Of a DNA stretch of 64,000 nucleotides, positions 1 through 12,779 are shown piece by piece. The translations under genes and the position numbers were made by a program. The notes beneath the pieces are model-generated. The model was not told the DNA's origin. It made no database searches and saw nothing but the letters and a program-made list of their open reading frames with translations. The stretch is from positions 1 through 64,000 of the forward strand of contig JAXCGZ010005692.1 in NCBI GenBank assembly GCA_037179515.1, in the 5' to 3' direction. This DNA comes from Halocaridina rubra. Taxonomy: Eukaryota > Arthropoda > Malacostraca > Decapoda > Atyidae. How positions within the stretch are numbered: position 1 is the first letter of the stretch; every line of letters starts with the position of its first letter.

Positions 1-1
1 C

Positions 2-796
2 TTCAGAGGTAAAGTAGAGGTGTTAACCAGGAAGGGTCGATTGAATAATGAAGACGACTGGAAAGTTGTGAATAAGGGTTCAACGAAAATGGTTCTTAAG
101 AAAAATGATACTTTTAGACTACAGGTTGCTAATTCATTTAGGTCACTTAGAGATGAATGTGACAGTGGCGGCAGTAATTCTTCAGGAACCATAGAGTCAG
201 ATAGGTGTACTAGCGATCGTAAAAATGGAAGTGGGAAAAGCTCTCAGGTCAAGAGCCTAGGTAAGTCTCCCAAGGTCGGAGTAACCCATCCTCCGGATAA
301 GTCTCGTTCTTTGGTAATTGTAGGGGATTCACTATGCAGATATGTAGACAGGAAACTCAGGCATAGAGTTAGAGGAAAATATTTTTTCCCTGGAGCAGGT
401 ATGAAGAAGGTGGGTGAGTCAATAAATAGCTGGATTGAGAAAAAAGATGTTGTTTGTTTGATAGCTGGGGGAAATGACGTGCAGGATGGTAGAAGTGAAG
501 AGCTGATTAGGTTGTATAGACAAGCCCTGGATAAGATTAGGAAAGGGGGTGCAGTTCCTGTGATGTGTGGTATTCTCCCTAGGCTTAGCCAAAGTTCAGA
601 GTGGTGGTCTCGAGCTATAGGAGTAAATGCTAGGATGAAAGTCTTCTGTCGGGAGAATAATATAGGTTTTATAGACGGGTGGGATCACTTCACTAGTCGT
701 AAGCATATGTATGCAAGGGATGGAGTGCATCTTTCTAATTCAGGTGTCTCGGTATTGGCTGGTATGATAGACAGAGAGGTGGGGGGGTTTTGTTAG
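2..796 (+). CDS. LINE family A ORF1, SGNH/GDSL esterase-domain protein (5' partial)
   Basis: ORF1 of a CR1-type retrotransposon. The reading frame is open to the window edge, so the N-terminus may be missing. The first ~90 codons are polar and basic and look disordered. An SGNH hydrolase fold follows: GDS nucleophile block (GDSLCRYVD, near base 341), the GGND block with its Asn (near 469), and the C-terminal DGVHLS block supplying the Asp-His pair (near 719). All three catalytic blocks are intact. CR1 ORF1 proteins with esterase domains are known, and a role in lipid or membrane association of the RNP has been suggested. The stop is 15 nt before the ORF2 ATG at 811, so ORF2 is probably translated by reinitiation. 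Confidence 0.85.
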   Translation, partial: FRGKVEVLTRKGRLNNEDDWKVVNKGSTKMVLKKNDTFRLQVANSFRSLRDECDSGGSNSSGTIESDRCTSDRKNGSGKSSQVKSLGKSPKVGVTHPPDKSRSLVIVGDSLCRYVDRKLRHRVRGKYFFPGAGMKKVGESINSWIEKKDVVCLIAGGNDVQDGRSEELIRLYRQALDKIRKGGAVPVMCGILPRLSQSSEWWSRAIGVNARMKVFCRENNIGFIDGWDHFTSRKHMYARDGVHLSNSGVSVLAGMIDREVGGFC

Positions 797-810
797 ACAC
801 AAATAATGAA

Positions 811-3800
811 ATGATTAATACTTGTGCAGAGAAATTAGTCAGTAAGGGTTCAGTAAATAGTGGGTCAAATAACTGGGAGTCTAAGGATAAGAACCATTTG
901 TTACATAGAACAAATATTAACAAAAAGAATAGCCACAAGAAGGGTGAAGCTAGAGAAAGTTTAAAAGTATATTATACAAATAGCCGTAGTTTAGGTAACA
1001 AGATAGAAGAACTGAGAGCCATAGTATGTAGTGAGAGACCGGATATAATATGCATTAGTGAAAGTTGGATTAAATTAGAAAGCAAACACCTTAAAGCTGA
1101 GTACATAATTACAGGATATAAACTTTATAATGCTGATCATAGTGCAGATAAAAGAGGGGGAGGGGTAATTATGTATATTAAAGATAGCCTCAGAAGCTGC
1201 ATTAAGTCTGGAATTAAGACAAATCTAAATTCAGAAACCTTATGGGTTGAAATTAAAAATAATATAGAAAGTCTAGTTATAGGAGTAGTCTACAGACCAC
1301 CTGATCTAGATAATATAGAGTCGCAAGTTATATACGATGAAATTTCTAAAGTGAGCAGGTCAAATAGAGTTTGCATTGTAGGCGATTTTAATTTTAGACA
1401 TATTAACTGGGAAACCATAACAGGTGATAGTAGCTCTAAGGAGTTTTTGGAAGTAGTAGAAGACAATTTCCTTTCTCAGCATGTACATGAAGCAACACGG
1501 GGGGTGAATACACTAGATTTAGTTCTTAGTAATAGAGAGAATATGGTTACAAATTTAGAAGTTGGTGAAAAATTGGGCAACAGTGACCATGATTCCATTA
1601 GATTTAACATAATTTTCAAGGAAACTATAAAGGAAAATAAGAATATTGTTCCAAACTTTAGAGCAGGAGATTTTGAGGGCTTAAAAACTAAATTATCTAA
1701 TGAGGTATGGGAAGGGATTTCTGGGGTACAGATGTGGGTAGTTAATCCAGCAGGTCAGGTCGCAGGTAGCGGATTACCCCGAAATTTGGGTACCACATGC
1801 CAAGGATTATCACAAGATAAGATCAATACATTAAATTCTCTCACAGGAAAGAACAGCAGCCCGTCAGTTAATATAAATTTGGATGAGGAATATAACAATT
1901 TTGTCATGACTCTTAAGAATAGTCAGAGAGACTATATTCCCATGAAACATTGCAGATCAAGAAAAAATGACCCTAAATGGATGAACAATAGAATAAAGAA
2001 TCTTATAGGTATTAAAAGAGGAATATACAGGAAACTAAAAAGAGGTGAAGAGCAGGTGAGGCAGCAATATATACAGTTAAACAGGGAAGTTAAAAAGATA
2101 GTTAGAGAGTCGAAAAGAAAATACGAAGTTTGAATAGCAGGAGAAGCTAAAGAAAATCCTAAAGGGTTTTATCAACACTATCAAACAAAATTTAAGGAAA
2201 AAGTCGGACCAATTGAAGTAGCCAATGGCCATATCACAGATGACGATAAAGTGATGTGTACATGTTTAAATGATTATTTCTTATCTGTATTTACAAATGA
2301 AAACTTGGAAAATATTCCGGAAGTAGAATCCATTTACAGAGACAGTCCCGATAATATACTTAGTTCAATAAATATTACGAGAGAGGAGGTAATAAAAGAA
2401 ATAGATAAATTAAAGGCTCATAAATCTCCGGGACCTGATGGAATATATGCTAGAATATTAAAGGAATGCAAGGAAGAGCTTAGTTGTCCTCTAACTGCAT
2501 TATTTAATAATTCAATAAAATTAGGATCGGTACCCATGGAGTGGAAATTGGCAGATGTGGTACCAATATTTAAAAAAGGAGAACGTGTTAAAAAGAATAA
2601 TTATAGGCCGGTAAGTTTAACGTCAACAGTGGGTAAGATTCTAGAATCCATAATTACAAATAAAATAAGGGCACATCTAGAATTACACAGACTGATAAAG
2701 CTTTCACAACACGGGTTTCTTAAGGGTTTTTCGTGCCTTACAAACTTACTGTCTTTTTATTCAGAAGTTTACGAGGCAGTAGATTGTGGCAAAGAATATG
2801 ACACAATATATCTAGATTTTAGCAAAGCTTTTGATAGAGTTCCTCACAAAAGATTAGTTAAAAAGCTGGAAGCTCATGGTATAGGAGGAGCTGTGCTCAG
2901 ATGGATCAAACAATGGTTAAAAGACAGAAAACAGAGGGTTTGCATAAATGGAGAGAAATCAGAGTGGGGCTCGGTTACAAGCGGGGTACCACAAGGCTCG
3001 GTACTGGGTCCTCTATTATTCATCGTATATCTGAATGATCTGGATTCGGATATCAGTAGTAACCTAAGTAAATTCGCAGACGACACTAAAATAGGTAGAA
3101 CTATAAATGGAAAAGAAGACATTCATGCTTTACAGGAAGATCTAAATAGATTATCTGAATGGTCGGACAAATGGCAAATGGAATTTAATGTTGAAAAATG
3201 TAAAGTAGTTAAAATGGGTACTATAAAAGACAATACTAGTTATAAGCTAAATAACCATGAAATCATGAGTTCTCAGTGTGAAAGGGATTTGGGAGTTCTT
3301 GTGAGTAGTAGTCTTAAGCCAAGAGAGCAATGCACAGCAGTCAGAAATAAAGCAAACAGAATTTTAGGATTTATCTCAAGAAGCGTCAGCAATAGGACGG
3401 AAAAAGTTATTTTGCAGCTCTATCTTGCATTAGTTAGGCCCCATTTAGATTATGCTGTGCAATTCTGGTCACCCTATTATAGAATGGAAATTGAATCCTT
3501 GGAGAGAGTGCAACGAAGAATGACCAAGATGATACACAATATCAGAAATCTACCATATGAGGACAGATTAAAAAAACTTAATCTACATTCTCTAGAGAGG
3601 CGAAGAGTTAGGGGGGATATGATTGAAGTGTATAAATGGTTTAAAGGGATTAACAAGGGAGATATTAATAAAGTTTTAAAAATTCATGATCAAACCAGAA
3701 CTCGTAACAATGGATTTAAGCTTGATAAATTTAGGTTCAGAAGGGAAATTGGTAAAAATTGGTTTGGTAATAGAGTAGCTGATGCATGGAACAAGCTTCC

Positions 3801-3882
3801 TAGTATGATAGTAAATGCCAATACCTTAGACACCTTCAAATGTAGATTAGATAGACATATGACAGAGGTAGGGTGGGTATGA
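811..3882 (+). pseudogene. LINE family A ORF2, endonuclease-reverse transcriptase with one in-frame stop
   Basis: The frame is open from ATG 811 to TGA 3880-3882 except for one TGA at 2131-2133. Copy A3 has CGA at that codon, so this is a CpG-to-TpG nonsense change. The N-terminal APE-type endonuclease shows YTNSRS, CISESWI (catalytic Glu), GVVYRPP, VGDFNF and GNSDHDS. A linker follows, then the reverse transcriptase: KSPGPDGI, LDFSKAFDRVPH (motif A), [19 protein letters not shown] at 3073-3087 (catalytic Asp pair) and a thumb/C-terminal domain ending near TEVGWV. Endonuclease and polymerase motifs all look intact. The product would nick target DNA and prime reverse transcription there. Confidence 0.92.
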
Positions 3883-4031
3883 ATAGGTTAGTGCTTATTA
3901 GAAAAATCATAAAAAGAAAAACAGAATAAATAAGTAGAGTAGAATAGAATAGGTTAGACATGCTGAAAATACAATTCAAAAATGGAGCTGCCTCGTGTGT
4001 GCCAGTAGGCATGTTGCAGTGTCCTCTATTC

Positions 4032-4047
4032 TTATGTTCTTATGTTC
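4032..4047 (+). repeat. 3'-terminal TTATGTTC repeats of LINE A1
   Basis: Two tandem TTATGTTC units end the element. A2 has the same end, A3 has three units with one variant, and A4 has a shortened version. Terminal short repeats of this kind are the recognised 3' tail of CR1-clade LINEs and help place the true element boundary. Confidence 0.8.
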
Positions 4048-5503
4048 AGACAAATAATGTATATACTGCAGCTAGCAAAGAAAATAAAGAATCATTCATA
4101 GATTCACGTCCTTTATCACGTAACATCTATCTTGGAATCTCTCGGAAATCGAATAATAATCTCAATGGCGGAGTAGGGGACAAAACAAAAATAAAACAAA
4201 CTCGGCATTTCAACCATATCTGGGCAGGTGGAGAATTACCTTCTCATCCATATCCCTCACTAGATATTGCAACAGCGCATCACCTCCCATAAATACACTC
4301 TGATATGGCATGCAGAAGGACCTGGCAGAGCAGGGGAACGATCCTCGCAGACTCCCCAATCATGCTTCCTAACGGTGCTTTCTGCGATTTCACCCCCTAG
4401 AGCAACCCCCCCCATTATACCCCTATTACACTCATTATACTCATTCGCTCACATGCGCTCACATTCAAACTTGCATTCCCTTTCTCTCTGTCTATGGAAA
4501 ATTTCCCATCCCTTACCCCGATAAAGGAGAGTAAAGGTGAAATCTCGGTTGGGCCGCACGGTCACAGACTGCCTCACCAGTCCTAGGTCCCATTCTAACG
4601 AACAAACAAACATTCTACTCCCTTGAAGCTACGTTTGGGTGACACTGAAAAACCTTCCCTATTCTAGGACAGCACAAACTACTCTAATTTACTCTTACTT
4701 TCACCTGCATAGCGTGAAATTAAAAAAAACTCATCTCTAACTAATATCACGAAATTTCTTATTCTTCAGAAAAAACATGCCACACACGTATCGTAAGATT
4801 AATTTCCCATCATCATAACACAAAAAGAACGATCTGTCATTTATGTCTTTCTTTCGCTAAAACATTCCTCCCGTGGAGAAAAAAACAAAAAAAAAAGAAA
4901 AAAAACTTAAAAACAGGCGCAATCTTAACACTCTATTTCTTACGCTTTAAGAAATTTATATAAAAATGATTTTACACGTACTTTAAAATATCAAAGCTCA
5001 GTACAATTACTACAGATTTACAATAACGAGGTTGGGGGATCGAATGGTCACTTCCACATTCCTTTCTCGAAAACCACACGTGTTCTAAGTAAAACCTTAA
5101 AAGCAGATGCACGTATATTTCTCACTATAATTCTTACGCTTTAGAAATTAATAGACTGTAATAGTGATTTCACGTGCATTAAATTTGTCAATTAAAAATC
5201 GATACATTCGCGTTCTTAAAATTCAATCTAGGCATTAATACAAATAAATGGAACACACTTCCAACGCAAATTCTTTATATTACTCAAATTATAACAAAAA
5301 TGGAGTTTATTACTGCTTATAGCTATTAGTACAAATTATCCATGTTAGTAATGGGTACAGAAATTCTACTTTTATCAACTTATTAAGCGCCACACCCCTT
5401 ATAAGCGGGTTGGCTGAGTCAAAGCATAACTACAAGATAAAATGGCGGCGTCCACCGACCTCAATTTCTTTTACTAATTGTCCCATTACTCACTGGATAC
5501 AGA
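4048..5503. other. No gene seen; AT-rich unique sequence with a weak internal duplication
   Basis: No coding region is supported. Two segments, about 4936-4990 and 5128-5185, resemble each other (both contain TTCTTACGCTTTA, then a stretch ending in CACGTRC-TTAAA), suggesting an old duplication about 190 bp apart. Confidence 0.5.
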
Positions 5504-6175
5504 TCACAAGTACTTAGCTATTTTAAGGAGGTGGTCCTGAAGAACTTCATGGCAGAAGGCAAGGAAGGAGAGGGTTCTCCTTCTTCTCTTCGAGTAAAAT
5601 CGACGAATCGCCGTCTTCTTGGTCGGATCCGGCAACTTATACTTCTTGTAATGGGCATTTTCACTCAATGCTCCGGTCACACTTCGGCTTACTAAGAAAT
5701 ATCTTAGGAATAGTTCCTTCAAAGTTTTATAATATTCTCTATTTGACCACTCGTCACTTCTCATCCGCAGACCCAAGTATTTCAGGAAGTCGGTCGCGGG
5801 AATTATGGACGGACATTCGCGGTCTTTTACATTTGCGCCGTCGAGGTATAAAAGTGAATTTTTGACTCAAGGCGTCTTTACAACCAGGGCACGGGGTGGG
5901 GGCTGGGCCTGCTGCGTTCCCTGTGTCACCACGGGGTTCGGAGCGGCCGGCTGTTCGTCGATGTTTGAGGCGTCGGTTTCACTGTCGGGGGTGTCGACGT
6001 CGACCGGGTTCCTTCTCGACGGAGCGGCGTCGGCGTGTGCTTGTAGGCGCCGCACTTGCTCCTCCAGTTCGAGAATTCTCCGGTGTTTGGCCTCGTCACT
6101 CATTTCTTGAATTGGGAGATGTTGGATTTCTGCTTTTGCCATTCTTATTTTCTCTGCACGGGTCTGCACTGGCAT
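5504..6175 (-). pseudogene. Gag-like ORF fragment with one in-frame stop, possible LTR retroelement remnant
   Basis: On the minus strand a 102-codon frame starts MPVQTRAEKIRMAKAEI at 6175, meets TGA at 5867-5869, and continues in the same frame to 5504. The N-terminus contains a helix with heptad-like spacing (RRILELEEQVRRLQAHAD), then an acidic, Pro-rich stretch. The second part is basic (RRFYSKRRRRT). Start style and composition resemble gag of Ty3/gypsy-type elements. No protease, reverse transcriptase or zinc knuckle follows, so this is truncated. An unrecognised host exon is the alternative. Confidence 0.4.
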
Positions 6176-6220
6176 TCACCTGTCTCTTCGTATGTTTTTT
6201 TTTTTTTTTTTTTCTCTCGT

Positions 6221-6305
6221 GAAGATCCGTACCGCACTGCCATCACTAACGTAGGGATTTTATTATTATCCCACCGAGTGTCACCACTGACGTAGGGATT
6301 TTCCT
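6221..6305 (-). repeat. Duplicated AAAATCCCTACGT motif upstream of the gag-like ORF
   Basis: On the minus strand AAAATCCCTACGT followed by YAGTGRTGRCA occurs twice, about 40 bp apart. One copy continues AGTGGTGACACTCGGTGGGA, which loosely resembles a retroelement primer-binding region (TGGTGAC...). If so, the LTR would lie at about 6300-6900, but no second LTR is visible. Confidence 0.3.
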
Positions 6306-6860
6306 CCTACGTATATATACTTATAATTATTAGTACCAGACGGGTACAAGGTAAGAATGGACACGCAGTGAATCCTTTGCTTATATTTATTCTAGAGTAC
6401 AACACAACTTCGACGCCTCAATGCCCCCACCCTATGACAATCACAATCTATGATCTATTCGTGCCCCTGGCAAAGTTCTAACTAACTGTCTCTGCCCTGG
6501 GTGGCTCTTGAAATACCCCCAGGGGCAGGGCGTGGCTTTACATCCAATTCTCCAATGAGATCAAGGGATCTCTAGTCCAGCCAATCAACGCCAGGTTCAA
6601 AGTGGAATCCCTCCTACTTCCGGGGAGGAGTTATTGGGCATCTCTCCAGGGCAGGTACCTGCGTACGAAACACAAGTTTGTGTTTCCTGCGGTTTAGGAA
6701 ATGGCTAACTTCCTGGCCTTTCCTGCCCTTCTCGATGCCAGATCCTAAGTCTCACGGTTCCGGTCATATATTTCCTTGACACTTTCTACAAACATTGTAA
6801 TAAAATCTCTGTGCCCTCGACCAACCGTTACCCCTCAAGATCTGTTACAAGTTTCAGATT
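6306..6860. other. Unique sequence, possible LTR region
   Basis: No ORF is supported. The GC content is higher than in the surroundings, and an AATAAA lies on each strand. This could be the LTR of the gag-like element on the minus strand; only proximity suggests it. Confidence 0.25.
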
Positions 6861-6898
6861 CTGGCTTCAGCATGACGGACTGGCTTCAGCATGACGGA
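6861..6898 (+). repeat. 19-bp perfect tandem duplication
   Basis: CTGGCTTCAGCATGACGGA occurs twice back to back (6861-6879 and 6880-6898), directly before the giant (CA)n tract. Confidence 0.9.
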
Positions 6899-6900
6899 AG

Positions 6901-7996
<1,096 letters not shown>

Positions 7997-8014
7997 CCAC
8001 ACACATACACACAC

Positions 8015-9062
8015 AATCCTTCAATTTTTTGTCAGAGAGACACCATGGCTTCAGAGATGGAAACTAATTTATTAGAATTTAATGATGAGGTATGTCGAAT
8101 ATTACAGGAAAGAGAGGGCTGGGCAGATTCCATATTCCTACACTTTCAGAAACTTTCAGAAAGTATTTGATACGTTCCCACACAGGAGCCCTATAATTAA
8201 GCAATGGCTAGAATAGGTGGAAATGTCTTGGAACGGATAAAAACTTACTTAAAAGGAAGGGAACAGAGGGTTAGAGTAACACAGTGTCTGAATGGAGAAA
8301 GGTTAGTAGTGGAGTTCAACTGTTCAGCTTTAGGGCCACTTTTGCTCCTTGTATATGTAAATGATCTACCAGAATCTGTGAATTCATTCATGAATATATA
8401 TGCAGATGATGGAAAGACTGTGAAGAGAGTAAGAGATGAGAACAATGGTAGAGAACTTCAGGAAGACCTAAATAGTCTGCATGAGTGGTCAGAAAAGTGG
8501 CTAATGAAATTCAATACCTTTAAATGTAAGGTAACGAGTATGGGTACAAGTACAAGAAAGCTTTCTTAGCAAATGTAAGGACAAAGCTTTAATATGCAGC
8601 CCCCTTTTGGAATCTACACTTGAAAAAGCACATAGCTAAGCTGAAAAGGGTTCAAAGACATGCAACGAAAATTATGCCAGAAATACGCAATCTCAGTTAT
8701 GAGAGGCTGAAGGAATTAGACTACCATTAATCGACACTTGAAGAATGAGGGGGATATGGTTATGACATAGTTGATAGAGATCGATATATTAATATGGCTG
8801 GCACTAGAACTAGAAGTCCAAGTTTGAAGCTTCGTAAGAAAACTTTGCAGGATGTAAGGAAATACTTTTTTTTTAGTGTAAGAGTATTTGATGATTGGAA
8901 TTCGCTAAGCGAGGGGGTAGTTAATACCAACTTAATCCATAGTTTTAAGGAAACGTATGATAAGTATCACTAAGTACAAAAAAGGAACCGAAAAAGGGAT
9001 GGGGAGTTAAATGCCTGAGGCTCTTTTTCGTAAGAACAATTACGTAATTACACTATAGTGAT
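8015..9062 (+). mobile_element. LINE family B copy B1, 5'-truncated and degenerate
   Basis: Matches the reverse transcriptase to 3' end of family B. It starts with AATCCTTCAATTTTTTGTCAG directly after CA repeats, where the copies in the array read through to upstream coding sequence. It contains a recognisable [21 protein letters not shown] segment at 8204 and an FADD equivalent changed to YADDG. There are deletions and frameshifts. The 3' end reads AATTACGTAATTACACTATAGTGATTACACACACA, so it finishes in the family's ATTACA tail and runs into CA repeats again. Confidence 0.85.
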
Positions 9063-9500
<438 letters not shown>

Positions 9501-10014
9501 CTATTTTGGGCCAATTTTCATTCTTTATTCCCCATTATTCACTTCACTTCCATACACCTTCAACTTTTGTTCCGATTTCTACATTCCATTCCCTCCTTTA
9601 GCTAATTTGCTCTACATTCCACCTTTCCTTAGTCTTTACTTTCTCTCTCCTTCTTATTTCTATTAACTTATATCTTCTATTTCTTACAATTTTTTATTTT
9701 TTTCCAATTTACTCCCCAATTCTTCATTTTTATTACTTCCATCTTTTATTCTTATTTCCTATTTTTAATACCTTTGGAAAAAATTTCTCTATTTCTCACC
9801 CCTTCCTCATCCTGCAATTCGCCATTTTTCTTACTAACAACCTTTATTCCTATCCTATATAACATGACCTCCCTTGGTCAATTTCTTCTATTTCTGACCC
9901 TTTCTCAGTCCTTTTTCTTCCCATTCTTCGTTCTTGTACCCCTTCATCTACTATTTCAAAAGTTCCCACTTTCACCCTCCAATTCCCCAATTTCACTTTT
10001 ACAAATTTGCGTTT

Positions 10015-10166
10015 CCATTTGAAGGATATGAACAAAAATAGACTGGAGATGGGGGACTGAGATTGGATGTCTCTCTTAAAGCCCCGCAGCGGGATCGAAC
10101 TCGCGAAATGTCAAACTCATTTCTTCCCACCTTGCACGCCCTACCATTGAGCAAACACGGCCCCTT
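10015..10166 (-). mobile_element. SINE family A copy
   Basis: Minus-strand tRNA-like head with A box (GCTCAATGGTAGGGCGTGC) and B box (GAGTTCGATCCCGC), then the family body (a diverged form of GGAAGGGCATCCAGCCTTAA) and a tail matching CCCCATTTGAATG. It interrupts the polypyrimidine tract. Confidence 0.8.
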
Positions 10167-10635
10167 AAATTTCTCATTTTCATACTTCTTCATCTATTTC
10201 TTTAATTCCTCCTATCATTCTCTCCTCACTAACTTTCTTTAACTTCTAATCTAACTTATTCCAGATATACCATCTCCTCACTAACATCAAAATATCTCAG
10301 TTCTCTACCTCTTCCTTATTTACTTCTACCTTTTTCTATCCTTCTCTCTTCCATACACTCCTATTTCCTGGCTAATTACTTCTAGCTCTACCTTTCTTGT
10401 CTTCTCTCTAAACCCAAATTCCTCACTTCAATTCCCTTCCCTCATCTATTCCTACCCTCCTCTACCTTACTCTCCTTCCCCTTCTTCTTACTCTACCCTT
10501 CCTTACTAATTCCTTCAAATCCCAACCCCTAATTCTTCAATTCCATATCCCTTCTTCTCCCTAACCCCCACAATTTTTCATCTTTCTACCCCTCTCCCAT
10601 CTATTCCTACCCTCTTCCAAACTCTTTCCTCACTC

Positions 10636-10874
10636 AAATTCTCAATCTTATTCCTAAGTAAATGCCTCGATTCCTAACCTCTTCATACATCTCTTCTCAC
10701 TCACCCTCTCACTCTTATTCCTAAGTAATTAACTCTACTCCTAACCTCTTCATACATCTCTCTTCTTAATCACACCCTCTAGCTCTTATTCCTAAGTAAT
10801 TAACTCTACTCCTAACCTCTTCATACATCTCTCTTCTCACTCACCCTCTCACTCTTATTCCTAAGTAAATACCT
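10636..10874 (+). repeat. 71-bp minisatellite, left part
   Basis: Three to four copies of a ~71-bp unit containing CTTATTCCTAAGTAATTAAC and CCTAACCTCTTCATACATCT. The array resumes at 11305 after a 430-bp insertion. Confidence 0.9.
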
Positions 10875-11304
10875 GTGCCCCCGCAACATCTAGCGAAGAC
10901 CCAAATGCCCTTCATGTTGCTAGCTCCATCATCAGACTAGCAACAAATAACTACATGAAGAGTCTACAAAATATTATCAGACAATACCCTCCACCAAGAT
11001 AACCATGCAATAACTCTCACCCCCAAAACAGGAATTCATTTAAATTGTTTGATGTAAACTAATAATTCACAACTGAATACTTATGCTCTCCGTTATCTTT
11101 ACAGTTTTGCACAACCTCACCTGCGGGCCAATTAGGAAAGTCCGATCACCAACAATAACAAGATTTCACCCCACCTCCTCACCAATAGGAAAGCCCATTC
11201 GCCCGCAAGAGCGAATACCACGTACACTCCAAAAAATCTCACCCCACCTGCGGGCAACAAGGGAAGGTCCGCTCACCCTTAAGGGTGAACATCCAAGAAA
11301 AAAA
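10875..11304 (+). mobile_element. 430-bp retroposon with poly(A) and 12-bp target-site duplication
   Basis: The insertion splits the 71-bp minisatellite. AAGTAAATACCT occurs at 10863-10874 and again at 11305-11316, and the insert ends in A9 (11298-11306). Poly(A) plus target duplication means target-primed retroposition on the plus strand. The body is not tRNA-like and matches no other repeat in the window. It contains CACCTGCGGGC twice (about 11118 and 11246). No ORF is convincing. Confidence 0.85.
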
Positions 11305-11395
11305 AAGTAAATACCTCTATTCCTAACCTCTCATACATCTCTCTTCTCACTCACCCTCTCACTCTTATTCCTAAGTAATTAACTCTACTCCTAAC
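11305..11395 (+). repeat. 71-bp minisatellite, right part
   Basis: The minisatellite unit continues here (CTATTCCTAACCTCTCATAC, then TTATTCCTAAGTAATTAACT) after the target-site duplication of the retroposon. Confidence 0.9.
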
Positions 11396-11690
11396 TTCAT
11401 TCCATTTGTTTCCAAATAAATACCTCTCTTCCCAATATCCAATTCCTCATTTTTGTTTTCCTTCCTTCACCTATACCTACCTTCATTTAATTTTCTCCTC
11501 ACCCTACCTCCTGACCAATTACTTCTATTCCCCTTTTTTCACTGATCCCCCATTCTTCAGTTTCATGCCCCTCCCTTATCAATCCCTAACCTCTCTTCCC
11601 TTCTCCTCTATCCTATTCTCCGTATCCCCCCCCCATACACACACCAAATCCAACAATATAGCTCATTTTTCATTTTGTTTAGTACAATAA

Positions 11691-11960
11691 TCACTTTATT
11701 AACCCATTTACGAGATTGCAATACCAACCAAGGGGAGAAATACCGAAACTATCATTTAAAACAACAAAAACTGACTTACCAAGTAGTTAATTTCGAGTTG
11801 CCAAGTAGCCATTTTTGGATTTACAATGAATTAATTGTCAGAGTTACCAAGTAGCGTTTAATGTCTCCATATTTGCAAGTTTATTAAAGGAAACCTCACT
11901 ATGTCCATGACAATGCCCGCAATATGAAAATAGGATTAGACCAAGGCTCATAAATCACAG
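11691..11960. other. Unique AT-rich sequence with ACCAAGTAG motifs
   Basis: ACCAAGTAG or GCCAAGTAG recurs three times (about 11778-11855). It recalls the ACCAAGTGA motif of the minisatellite at 34668 but does not form a clear array. Confidence 0.35.
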
Positions 11961-11963
11961 GAG

Positions 11964-11965
<2 letters not shown>

Positions 11966-12054
<89 letters not shown>
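11966..12054 (+). repeat. (GA)n microsatellite
   Basis: About 45 perfect GA units. Confidence 0.97.
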
Positions 12055-12059
<5 letters not shown>

Positions 12060-12682
12060 GAACGAAACAATGTGAAAACCAACGTTTATCACCTCCATGT
12101 GCTAGCCACAGGGCCATATTCACTAACTTATACTGAGGTGATTCTTAAAGATTTAGAATAAGTGTTGCCAGTCCGGATTGAAGTTAATTCGCACAGTCTG
12201 AGTTAAGTCAGAGATTTGCATGATAATTACGTCAATAACAACTAATTAAACATTTACGTATTGTCTATTTGTAGCAAGATCTATTTGTAATGGCATCAGA
12301 AAGTAAAAATTACATATGTCAAGGGAAATTAATATCCTCAAAATTCTGCCAAATTATTTTCCACATTTGGCAACCAATGATTTAAGAATGAAATCAATCG
12401 TAAGAATACTAATAAATCCAGTATGTGAATCGAGTGCCATGTGTCCAGGTGCCTGCACTACAACACTATTATCAGCAGCAGCGGCTACTTAATCAGCAGT
12501 ATAGCAACAACAATAGCAGGTGCAACAACAGTGACAGCGACAGCAGAAAGAATAGAGAGGACGAGTGGGACTTCAAGGCAAGAAAATATTGAGGTCAGCA
12601 AGAAGAAAGTTGTTGCATTTTTTGTTCTCTCCCTTTCTACTTCTCAAAATTAAATATAGATCATAATTTAGAATTGCAGCTT

Positions 12683-12686
<4 letters not shown>
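12055..12686. other. No gene seen
   Basis: AT-rich unique sequence with short CAG/CAA-type trinucleotide clusters near 12470-12540. The 70-codon frame there is low complexity and unsupported. Confidence 0.5.

Positions 12687-12774
<88 letters not shown>
12687..12774 (+). repeat. (TA)n microsatellite
   Basis: About 44 perfect TA units. Confidence 0.97.

Positions 12775-12779
<5 letters not shown>

Larger units (their letters stand above)
1..4047 (+). mobile_element. LINE family A copy A1 (CR1-type), nearly full length
   Basis: This is the longest family A copy. It carries ORF1 (SGNH esterase), ORF2 (APE endonuclease, then reverse transcriptase) and a 3' end of short repeats, TTATGTTC twice at 4032-4047. 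Terminal 8-bp-type repeats with no poly(A), together with an esterase ORF1, are known hallmarks of the CR1 clade. The 5' end lies outside the window, because ORF1 is open to base 2. Copies A2, A3 and A4 share the same 3' sequence almost letter for letter, so the family was active recently. Confidence 0.93.

Noticed and set aside
2874..3122. 82-codon antisense frame recurring in all family A copies (also at 32264, 36694 and 44014)
   Set aside because: It is the shadow of the reverse transcriptase core on the opposite strand and recurs only because the LINE does.
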